DNA of 64,000 bases from Methyloversatilis sp. (lineage in GTDB: Bacteria > Pseudomonadota > Gammaproteobacteria > Burkholderiales > Rhodocyclaceae): positions 1 to 64,000 of the forward strand of contig NZ_JAUYNV010000025.1 of assembly GCF_030698125.1 (NCBI RefSeq), written 5' to 3'. The notes under the pieces are model-generated. The model was not told the DNA's origin. It saw only the letters and a list, made by a program, of their open reading frames with translations, and ran no database searches. Made by a program: the position numbers and the translations under genes. Shown here in pieces: positions 16,922 to 23,938 of this stretch; position 1 is the stretch's first letter, and every line of letters starts with the position of its first letter.

Positions 16922-18859
16922 TCAGCCCTTCCTGTTCAGCATGATGTCGCCCGCGTCGCTGATGACGAAACTCCAGCCATCGAGCACCCGGCAGGTAAAG
17001 TAGTCTTCTTCGAGAATGGCCGGTCCGGCCGCCTGGTCGCCCGCCTTGAGCTGGCTCAGCTTGTAGACCGGCACGTCGACGCGGCCCTTGTCGCGGATCA
17101 GCACCTTGCGCGTGCCGTCGGCCTTGGCAGCGCTTCCCGCAACGAAGCGCGCGGTGTCGGCCGCGCTGGTGCGCAAGGACTTGACCGCTCTGAGCTGCAG
17201 CTCGACCGCGACGGCATTGGCCAGCGCGGCGGGCAGGGTGGGCGTGCCGGAGATGGCATGCGTGCTTTCGCTGCCGTCGCTGTTCTCGCCCACGAGCCAG
17301 GCTTCGACCTCGTATTCGCCGGCGCCGAAGCCTTCGGCGAACATGTCGCGCGATGCCTTGACCTTCAGTGCGTCCAGCGCTGCGGCCAGTGCCTTGTCGC
17401 TGCGGTCATTGAGTGCCGCGGCGTAGCGCTGCGAAATGTCGCAGGAACCGATGCCGAACGCGCTGAACACGGCGGCCAGCTTCGGCACGGCCACCTTGTT
17501 GATGCCGGCCTTTTCGGCGACGCCGCACGCATTCAGCGGGCCTGCGCCACCGAAGGCCAGCATCACGGTGTCCTTCGAAATCTTCGTGAAGCGATGCAGT
17601 TCGACGGCGATCTTGTCTTCGTAGGCGTGCTCCATCTTGAGCAGCGCTTCGTCGAGATCGACGCCGAGCGGCTCGGCGATCCTGACCTGGACGGCCGTTG
17701 CGGCGCGGTCCAGATCGAGCGCCATGCCGCCGCCGAAGTAGGACTTCGGGTCGAACAGGCCGCTCAGCAGGCTGGCGTCGGTGATGGTCGCTTCCTTGCC
17801 GCCACGGCCGAATGCCGCCGGTCCGGGTACGGCGCCGACGCTTTCCGGGCCGATGACGACACGGCCATTCACCACCTTGATGATGGAACTGCCACCGGCG
17901 CCCGCGCTCATGATTTCGCACAGCGGGAAGGAAACGCTGATGCCTTCCACGTGACCGCGCTGGACCTCGGCGACCTTGCCGTCCAGGCACTGGCCGATGT
18001 CGGTCGTGGTGCCACCAACGTCGATGCCGACCACATCCGGCATGCCGTACAGCCGGGCGAAGGACTTCATGCCCTCCATGCCGCCGCGCGGGCCGGAACT
18101 GTAGGTCTTGATCGCCACGGTCTTGGCCACGCGGGAGGCGTCACCGTCATTGCGGAAAATCAGCAGCGGATTCTTCGTGCGGTAGTCGCGCAGGCGCTTT
18201 TCCGCATTGAACAGGAAGGCTTCCATCGCCGGATGGAGGAAGGAATTGATCAGCGAGGTCCAGGTGCGGCGAACCATGTCGCGATCGGTGGACAGGTCGC
18301 TGCCGTACAGGATGGGCACCGCGCCGAGCAGGTGGCGCGGGTACTTGCGCAGCGCCACCTTCTTGAAGCAGGTTTCCACCGCCATGAAGTCGGCGCCGTC
18401 GAAGCTCACGACGAGGCGACTGGCACCCATCGCGGTCAACTTGTTGATCGCCTTGACCACTTCGATTTCGGCATCGGGGCCGGTGACTTCGGCGCTGTCG
18501 AGGAACACGACGCGGTCGCCGACCAGCGCTTCGTACACTTCCGGGTCATGCTCGGCCAGCCGGACCGGCAGGTCGCGCAGCGCGCCGTCGATGATCAAAC
18601 CCAGACGCGGGCCCTTGCGTTCGCAGATGGCATTCGTGCCCTGCGTGGTCGAGTAGCGGATCAGGTCCACTTCTTCGAGCAGGCGCTTCACGTCCGCTGC
18701 GCCGTAGATCACTTCGGACGCCTTCTGCAAGCCGTCGAAGAAGCACTTGCTCAGGTCATAGGGTGTCGTGAGCACCTTGGTCTTTTTGACGACGCCGTCC
18801 GTCATGATGCAGATATCGGTGAGCGTTCCACCGTTATCGATGTTGATGTGCACTGCCAT
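16922..18859 (-). CDS. apc1: Second HyuA-type ATPase subunit, first gene of the carboxylase operon
   Basis: 645 residues (about 70 kDa), HyuA family. The phosphate-1 loop reads DNGGTLTDIC, with Asn and Leu where the usual motif is D-[IV]-GGT-F-TD. The second block is intact (VGIDVGGTTTDIG), followed by GPESVGAVPGPAAFGRGG. Two unlike HyuA subunits in one operon are typical of acetophenone carboxylase, which spends two ATP per carboxylation, and not of the three-subunit acetone carboxylase. It is the promoter-proximal gene, about 140 nt downstream of the predicted sigma-54 start site. It differs from the other HyuA subunit along the whole length, so this is an old divergence, not a recent duplication. 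Confidence 0.85.
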   Translation of the reverse strand: MAVHINIDNGGTLTDICIMTDGVVKKTKVLTTPYDLSKCFFDGLQKASEVIYGAADVKRLLEEVDLIRYSTTQGTNAICERKGPRLGLIIDGALRDLPVRLAEHDPEVYEALVGDRVVFLDSAEVTGPDAEIEVVKAINKLTAMGASRLVVSFDGADFMAVETCFKKVALRKYPRHLLGAVPILYGSDLSTDRDMVRRTWTSLINSFLHPAMEAFLFNAEKRLRDYRTKNPLLIFRNDGDASRVAKTVAIKTYSSGPRGGMEGMKSFARLYGMPDVVGIDVGGTTTDIGQCLDGKVAEVQRGHVEGISVSFPLCEIMSAGAGGSSIIKVVNGRVVIGPESVGAVPGPAAFGRGGKEATITDASLLSGLFDPKSYFGGGMALDLDRAATAVQVRIAEPLGVDLDEALLKMEHAYEDKIAVELHRFTKISKDTVMLAFGGAGPLNACGVAEKAGINKVAVPKLAAVFSAFGIGSCDISQRYAAALNDRSDKALAAALDALKVKASRDMFAEGFGAGEYEVEAWLVGENSDGSESTHAISGTPTLPAALANAVAVELQLRAVKSLRTSAADTARFVAGSAAKADGTRKVLIRDKGRVDVPVYKLSQLKAGDQAAGPAILEEDYFTCRVLDGWSFVISDAGDIMLNRKG

Positions 18860-19009
18860 TCCCCATTACCTCCCGCCATCCATTCGTGGATCAAGACCGC
18901 TTTTAGAAGATCAGAAATCGATACCGACGCCGCATGGCCGTCCGCGGCATCAATGTCTTCTGCCGGCGAACGGGACCCGTGTGACACGTGGACTTCCCGA
19001 CAGCACCAA

Positions 19010-19026
19010 CGCAAGCGCTGTGCCAC
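19010..19026 (-). promoter_or_regulatory. Sigma-54 (-24/-12) promoter of the carboxylase operon
   Basis: On the minus strand TGGCAC-N5-TTGCG, with GG and GC exactly 10 nt apart, close to the consensus TGGCACG-N4-TTGCA. It points at the first carboxylase gene (start 18859); the expected transcript start is near 19000. Together with the IHF-like and UAS-like sites upstream and two AcoR-type activators in the window, this is strong support for RpoN control. Confidence 0.85.
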
Positions 19027-19040
19027 ACGCGGTATATTTT

Positions 19041-19053
19041 CAAGTGATTGATT
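19041..19053 (-). promoter_or_regulatory. IHF binding site between UAS and sigma-54 promoter
   Basis: The minus strand reads AATCAATCACTTG, a full match to the IHF consensus WATCAANNNNTTR. It sits in an AT-rich patch directly upstream of the -24/-12 element, where IHF would bend the DNA and bring the activator to RNA polymerase. Confidence 0.75.
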
Positions 19054-19090
19054 TATATAGGGATGAAAATGGCGAGAATGCGCTGAACGC

Positions 19091-19123
19091 CAGACGATGG
19101 TTCGCTATCCGGACGATCGTCCG
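19091..19123. promoter_or_regulatory. Tandem UAS for an AcoR-type activator
   Basis: CGGACGATCGTCCG at 19110-19123 is a perfect 14-bp palindrome. CAGACGATGGTTCG at 19091-19104 matches it at 11 of 14 positions, with the centres 19 bp (about two helical turns) apart. Two such dyads 75-110 bp upstream of a -24/-12 promoter are what enhancer-binding proteins use. Which activator binds is inferred; the nearest candidate is encoded at 23939-26032. Confidence 0.65.
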
Positions 19124-19306
19124 ATCCCTCGTGATTGCTGCGACGCAATATAAAGGCGTGTTCGAGGCAGGCTCGGGGGATGGATTGCGAAGGGGAAGCG
19201 GGGAGGACGAAAAAGCGCGGGGAGGGAGGGCCGGAGCGGGCGAATTGCCGTGCGTCGTGGCGCACACGGTCCGGGCGACCTGAGGCGGCCGCACTGCCGG
19301 CTCGGG

Positions 19307-19849
19307 TCAGCGGATGAAGCGTTCCAGTACGGCGCGGAACAACGGCGTGCCGGCCTGTTCGAGCCATTCGAACGCCACCATTTCGCGGCTGACGATTTCC
19401 GCGCCGTTCTGCTGCATGCGTTGCAGCGCGAGCGCCTTGTCGCGGGCGCGTCGCGAGCCGACCGCATCTTCGACGACGAACACCTGCCGACCCATGGCGA
19501 GCCGGTCGAGCACGGTCTGCTGCACGCAGACGTGCGCCTCGGTTCCGACGACAATCCATTGTCTGCGTCCGGCTTCGGGTGCCCTGAGCAGTCTGCCTTC
19601 GGCAAGCGCCGAGAAGTGCGTTTTCTCGACGATGGTGCCGTCCGGAAAGCGCGCCCGCAGACCGGCTTCAGTCGGCCCGAGGCCTTGCGGATACTGCTCG
19701 GTCGCCAGTATCGGCACGCCGATCGCCTGTGCCACGTCGACCAACCAGGTCGCGTTCTCGAGAACGGTCTGGCCGTCATCGATGGCCGGCAGCAGCCGTC
19801 CCTGAAGGTCGATGACCAGAAGCAAGGAGTCGCAAGGTTTGATGCGCAT
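19307..19849 (-). CDS. Isochorismatase-fold hydrolase (YcaC/nicotinamidase-related)
   Basis: 180 residues. The cysteine-hydrolase triad is visible: Asp14 (VIDLQ), Lys76 (VEKTHFSAL) and Cys108 (EAHVCVQQT), with the usual cis-peptide region before the Cys. The family cleaves amides or isochorismate-type ethers; the substrate here is unknown. It lies between the carboxylase promoter region and the HpaB-like gene, on the same strand as both, with a hairpin at 19873-19894 separating it from the latter. The 447 bp between it and the first carboxylase gene hold the sigma-54 control region, so it is not in that operon. A role in ketone or aromatic metabolism is inferred from location only. Confidence 0.85.
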   Translation of the reverse strand: MRIKPCDSLLLVIDLQGRLLPAIDDGQTVLENATWLVDVAQAIGVPILATEQYPQGLGPTEAGLRARFPDGTIVEKTHFSALAEGRLLRAPEAGRRQWIVVGTEAHVCVQQTVLDRLAMGRQVFVVEDAVGSRRARDKALALQRMQQNGAEIVSREMVAFEWLEQAGTPLFRAVLERFIR

Positions 19850-19872
19850 GCTGGGTCTTTCCTGTTGCGCCG

Positions 19873-19894
19873 GCCTCCCGCCGTTTCGGGAGGC
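19873..19894. terminator. Hairpin between HpaB-like and isochorismatase-like genes
   Basis: Perfect 8-bp stem GCCTCCCG/CGGGAGGC with loop CCGTTT, located between two minus-strand genes 71 bp apart. No T-run follows. It may partly end the HpaB-like transcript or protect its 3' end. Confidence 0.45.
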
Positions 19895-19920
19895 GGCTTG
19901 TATCGGGCTATGCCCGGTCG

Positions 19921-21555
19921 TCAGTCATCGGTCGGACGTGCGACGGACAGCGGCACCATCACGGCCTGACCGGGCTGGCTGCAACCGGCATCGCAACAGC
20001 GTCCGGGCTGCCGGTTGCGCGTGATCGAACGCTTCTCGTCAGCCAGCACGCCGCGATCGAGCAGGCGCTCGACCAGATCGACCTTGTCGCCGACCGGGTA
20101 GTTGCGCCAGATTTCCTGCTTCAGTGCGGCTGGCGAGCCGCCGCCGTGCAGGCTGATCAGCGAATACCAGCCGCCCTGGTAGGAGGCGGTCAGGTCTTCC
20201 ATGAAGCGCGCGACCTCGATCCGCTTGTCGTACGGGATGTCCGGATTGGCACGCAGCACCTCCGCCAGTGTCGCGGCGGTGGCCGGGTTGTGGTCTTCGT
20301 CCGGGCCGGGCAGGGCGACGATCAGGCCGCCCGACACTTCGTGCGCCAGCCGGTGCATGTCGTAGATCTGCGTGGACAGCAGCAGCTTGCCGATATTGGC
20401 GAACACCGGCTCCGGCATGAAGGTGTGCGAGTACGGATCGGCCGCCGCATAGACGCTGGCCGCCACGCCGCAGGCGTAGAACCCTTCGGTGATCTTGATC
20501 AGTTCGACCATCGGGTCGCGCAGATTGGCCTTGCGGTCCGGGTCCAGGCCGTTGGCTTCGCACATCAGCGCGGCGGCGCCGATCAGCAGATCGCCGAAGC
20601 CGGCGCGCGCCGCGATGCAGCTGTGGCGGTGATGCGTGGCGTAGTTGTAGGTGACGGCGCCCGAGTGTTCCCATTCGCCGGCCAGGAACACGCGCGCCCA
20701 GGGCACGAACACGCGGTCGAAGATGACCACGCCGGTCGATTGGCCGTAGCGGCGCGAGAACAGCGGTGAGCCATGCTCGGGCTTCTCGCCCGGCCGGCCG
20801 GCGGGGCGGGCGACGATGGTGATGCCGGGCGCGTCGACCGGTACCGCACAGCACACGGCGAAGTCGGCGTCCGCTTCCGTCATGTTGCGCGACGGCATGA
20901 CCAGGAACTCATGCATGTAGGGTGCGCCGGTGACGATGGCCTTGGTGCCGGAAATGACGATGCCGCGGGCGTTGCGCTCGACGATGTGCAGGTAGACGTC
21001 CGGATTCGACTGCTGGTGCGGCCGCTGGCTGCGGTCGCCTTTGGCGTCGGTCATCGCGATGCCCAGCGTCAGGTCTTCGTCCTGCACGCGCTGCAGGTAG
21101 TCGGCAAAGCGGGCGCCGTACTCGGTGTTGCCAAGCGCGTCGTCGAGCCGTGCCACCGCCTGGCCGATGCCATTGAGTGCGTCATGCGCCAGATAGCGCT
21201 GTGCGCAACCGGTTTCCTGGCACAGGATGCGCACTGCTTCGAGCTTGTTCAGCAGGTCGCCGGACGACTCGTTGATGTGCAGCATGCGATTGACCGTCCG
21301 GCCACTGCGCGTCTGCACGGCAGTCATCAGCGGCGCTTTGGCCGGGTCGTGCGCGAAATCGTAGCTCACCGCGAGTGCGTTGATGCCGGGCTGCATCGAC
21401 GGTGCATCGACGACCGAATCGAGCAGTTGGCCATCGACATAAACCCTGGGGGAAAGCTTGCGCAGGGACTCGCGGAAGTCCCGGCCTGTCATCAGCGTGC
21501 CGGTGTTGGCGGCGGGGGCCGCTTTTCCATGCAGGGGAAGTGTGGAACGTTCCAT
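19921..21555 (-). CDS. HpaB / 4-hydroxybutyryl-CoA dehydratase family flavoprotein
   Basis: 544 residues from ATG 21555. The frame is open to TTG 21573, but that would start inside the operator palindrome. Family features are GRDFRESLRKLSPRVYVDG (about 24-42), AHDALNG (about 123-129), ITDAKGDRS-like MTDAKGDRSQRP, and GVVIFDRVFVPWARVFLAGEW. This acyl-CoA-dehydrogenase-like fold covers FADH2-dependent phenol hydroxylases and the FAD/4Fe-4S 4-hydroxybutyryl-CoA dehydratase. Cys112 and Cys117 lie near where the dehydratase has cluster ligands, but their spacing (x4 instead of x3) differs, so a cluster is uncertain. An unusual Cys-rich tail (RCCDAGCSQPG) follows. No flavin reductase gene is adjacent. 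Divergent from the TetR gene and probably repressed by it. Confidence 0.8.
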   Translation of the reverse strand: MERSTLPLHGKAAPAANTGTLMTGRDFRESLRKLSPRVYVDGQLLDSVVDAPSMQPGINALAVSYDFAHDPAKAPLMTAVQTRSGRTVNRMLHINESSGDLLNKLEAVRILCQETGCAQRYLAHDALNGIGQAVARLDDALGNTEYGARFADYLQRVQDEDLTLGIAMTDAKGDRSQRPHQQSNPDVYLHIVERNARGIVISGTKAIVTGAPYMHEFLVMPSRNMTEADADFAVCCAVPVDAPGITIVARPAGRPGEKPEHGSPLFSRRYGQSTGVVIFDRVFVPWARVFLAGEWEHSGAVTYNYATHHRHSCIAARAGFGDLLIGAAALMCEANGLDPDRKANLRDPMVELIKITEGFYACGVAASVYAAADPYSHTFMPEPVFANIGKLLLSTQIYDMHRLAHEVSGGLIVALPGPDEDHNPATAATLAEVLRANPDIPYDKRIEVARFMEDLTASYQGGWYSLISLHGGGSPAALKQEIWRNYPVGDKVDLVERLLDRGVLADEKRSITRNRQPGRCCDAGCSQPGQAVMVPLSVARPTDD

Positions 21556-21558
21556 TGA

Positions 21559-21573
21559 TTGAACACTGTTCAA
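21559..21573. promoter_or_regulatory. Palindromic operator between the HpaB-like gene and tetR
   Basis: TTGAACACTGTTCAA is a perfect 7+1+7 palindrome in the 45-bp divergent gap, 3 bp from ATG 21555 and 27 bp from ATG 21601. A single TetR dimer site here would cover both promoters, giving autorepression and repression of the HpaB-like gene. Confidence 0.75.
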
Positions 21574-21600
21574 ATAATTGCGTCAGGTTAAAATCAGGCC

Positions 21601-22299
21601 ATGGTCAAGTCAACCGTACGATCGCCGGACGACGAGCCGGTGCTGCCTGCGCCGAACGCACCGCGCGTGCTGCGCGAGGCGGCCATCAACGAAACGCGGC
21701 GCATGCTGATTCTCGATGCCGCGCGGTCCGCGTTCTTCGAACTGGGGCTCGAAGGCGCCAGCCTGCGGGAAATCGCCAAGCGCGCCGGCTACACTCCCGG
21801 CGCGCTGTACAGCTACTTCGGCAGCCGCGAGGAAATCTACGCCGCACTGCTCGGCGAGTCGCTGCAGCGGCTGAAGCAGTGCGTGGATGATGCGACGCCC
21901 GCGGGCGGAGTTGCCGCGACGGACGAGCGTGCTGCGCTCGTCGCACTGCTGCGCGCGCGGGCGATAGCCTTCTTCGGTTTCTATCGCGACCATCCGCAGG
22001 ACATGGACCTCGGGTTCTACCTGTTCAATGGCGCGCGGCCACGCGGCCTGACACCCGAACTGAACCAGCAGCTGAATGGCCGGTTGCAGGCCGCACTGCT
22101 GCCGATCCAGGAATTGCTGGTGCAGCTCGGCCTGAATGAAGCGGAGGCGGTGATCGAAACCAGCGCGATCTTCGCGCACATCGTCGGCCTGCTGATGCTG
22201 AACAACACCGGACGCATCCGCTTGTTCGGGCAGAACGCGCACGACCTGCTGGTGCGCTATCTCGACCCGTTGTCGGCAAGGTTCGCCGGCCCGGCCTGA
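21601..22299 (+). CDS. TetR family transcriptional repressor
   Basis: 232 residues. The N-terminal helix-turn-helix (about 38-85) includes GASLREIAKRAGYTPGALYSYFGSREEIYAALL. The C-terminal ligand domain is helical and unlike any I can name. It diverges from the HpaB-like gene with a palindromic operator in the 45-bp gap, so that gene and itself are the likely targets. The inducer may be an aromatic or acyl-CoA compound; this is inference. It ends 6 bp from the convergent CobW gene. Confidence 0.9.
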   Translation: MVKSTVRSPDDEPVLPAPNAPRVLREAAINETRRMLILDAARSAFFELGLEGASLREIAKRAGYTPGALYSYFGSREEIYAALLGESLQRLKQCVDDATPAGGVAATDERAALVALLRARAIAFFGFYRDHPQDMDLGFYLFNGARPRGLTPELNQQLNGRLQAALLPIQELLVQLGLNEAEAVIETSAIFAHIVGLLMLNNTGRIRLFGQNAHDLLVRYLDPLSARFAGPA

Positions 22300-22305
22300 C
22301 GCGCT

Positions 22306-23592
22306 TCAGGTGCCGCCGCGAACCGGCGCGGGGCGGGCCGAAAAGCGCCGGGCCTGGACGACCCAGCCGTCTGCCTGCAGGCCGCCGGCCGGCGCGACCG
22401 GCATTCTCTGCGACAGCCAGCAGCGCGTCGCCATGAACGGGTTGGCGGCCACTGCGCGTGCGGCAGCTGCCTGCGGAGGAAGATTGGCAAGCAGCGTGCG
22501 GATGATGTCGCGCTCGTCGTCGCCGATGTCGCGCGTGATGAACACCAGACGCCCGTGACGGTCGTCGAACGGGCCGCCTGCCGGCCACGCAGGCAGGCGC
22601 AGCGGCGGGTAGGCCACGTCCTGCACGCACTGGATCACCTGCGGCAGGTCGTCACCGGCCACATTCATCAAGCCTTTCACCCGCAGCAGACGCGGGCCCC
22701 AGGTCTCCAGGATGCGGCCCATGGCCACAGAAAACCCGTACCAGGGAACCGGTGCTTCGAAGCGGACGACGAAGCTCGATACCGAATCGTCGTGGCGCGC
22801 CGACGTTGCGCGCGCCGGTGCCGGCTGCGTGGTCCAGCGCAACGGTGCCGCAGCGTGTGCGGCCCGGGCGCTTTCATCGAGAACGCGTTCCTCGCCCAGC
22901 CACGCCGCCACATCCGGCAGCTTGCCGGTGGTGGAATAGATGCCGCTGCCGAACAGCTGGTCGGGCTCGATCCGCCCGTGGCGCACGTCCAGACGCAGCG
23001 CGCCCGGATTGAGCATGTCGAGCCGCGCGTCGAGCGCCGTTCGGCTGTCGGCACCCGCCAGGTCGCCCTTGGTGATCAGCAGGCGGTCGGCCATGGCGAT
23101 CTGGCGCAGCGCTTCCTGATGGCGGTCGATCTGTTCCAGACCGTGCGTCGCATCGACCGCGGTCAGCACGCTGTCGCACACGAAACGAGCGGCGATGAAG
23201 CGCTCTTCCATCAGCGTGTAGATGACCGGCACCGGGTCGGCCAGACCGGTGGTTTCGATCAGCACCCGCGTGACCGGCGGAACTTCGCGCTTCGAACTTC
23301 TGAGGTGCAGCTGTTTGAGTGCGGCCACCAGATCGCCCTGCACGCTGCAGCACAGGCAGCCGGAATCGAGCAGCACCGTGCTGTCGTCGAGTTTCTCCAC
23401 CAGATGGTGATCGATGCCCACTTCGCCGAATTCGTTGATCAGGACCGCGGTGCCGGCCATCGCAGGATGCTTCATCAGCTGGTTCAGCAGGGTCGTCTTG
23501 CCGGCACCGAGAAAGCCGGTCAGCAGACTCACCGGGATCCGGTCTACCGGGGCGCCGCCGGTGCGGGCGGTGGATGAAGCGCTTGAGGTCAT
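22306..23592 (-). CDS. CobW/COG0523 family GTP-binding metallochaperone
   Basis: 428 residues from ATG 23592 (GGAG 7 nt upstream). Walker A GFLGAGKTT is near residue 28, followed by the diagnostic metal-binding GCLCCSV (CxCC) near residue 70, ETTGLADP, and the NKxD-like guanine motif written ITKGD. A CobW_C domain follows. COG0523 GTPases deliver Zn, Co or Fe to client enzymes. Placement inside the ketone island, beside an HpaB-like enzyme and a zinc-containing carboxylase, makes a metal-insertion role plausible but unproven. No clear Zur box was seen upstream. Confidence 0.92.
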   Translation of the reverse strand: MTSSASSTARTGGAPVDRIPVSLLTGFLGAGKTTLLNQLMKHPAMAGTAVLINEFGEVGIDHHLVEKLDDSTVLLDSGCLCCSVQGDLVAALKQLHLRSSKREVPPVTRVLIETTGLADPVPVIYTLMEERFIAARFVCDSVLTAVDATHGLEQIDRHQEALRQIAMADRLLITKGDLAGADSRTALDARLDMLNPGALRLDVRHGRIEPDQLFGSGIYSTTGKLPDVAAWLGEERVLDESARAAHAAAPLRWTTQPAPARATSARHDDSVSSFVVRFEAPVPWYGFSVAMGRILETWGPRLLRVKGLMNVAGDDLPQVIQCVQDVAYPPLRLPAWPAGGPFDDRHGRLVFITRDIGDDERDIIRTLLANLPPQAAAARAVAANPFMATRCWLSQRMPVAPAGGLQADGWVVQARRFSARPAPVRGGT

Positions 23593-23938
23593 CGGTTTCT
23601 CCGAAGGTTCTGTCCGCACGAGCGGGTCCGGGAGCCCGGAATCGCCTCGCGCGTTGCAACGGTATTCGAGCAGGGAGTGCGAGCGCACGACGTCATGGTC
23701 AGCATGAGGCCGGGATGCATTTCACCTTTGTTATCAATATCCGGACCCCGTTCACAGCCGCTGTGCGCGTGGTGCCGACAGTCGTACTTTGGTATAAGGC
23801 ATCATTGTAGAGGGTCGTGAGCGCATCGCTTGCGTATCCGTCCGGGACGCCGATTCAAGGTGCCAGCCAGCTGTTTTCGTGGCACCGGTACCGACATGCG
23901 CGGATGCGGTCGTTCTTCAGGACACAACAGGGAGGTGC
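23593..23938. other. Divergent intergenic region between cobW-like and acoR-like genes
   Basis: 346 bp upstream of two divergent genes. It should hold both promoters. I see a TTGGTATAAGGC stretch at about 23790-23801 as a possible -10 region for the activator gene and the AT-rich TTTGTTATCAATATC at about 23728-23742, but no convincing complete promoter, operator or RNA gene. Confidence 0.4.

Noticed and set aside
11990-19051. Long plus-strand open frames across the carboxylase operon
   Set aside because: All are antisense shadows of genes with family motifs; they show no Shine-Dalgarno pattern or conserved domain.
23728-23742. Zur box upstream of the CobW gene
   Set aside because: TTTGTTATCAATATC has one half-site-like GTTAT but lacks the matching ATAAC half.
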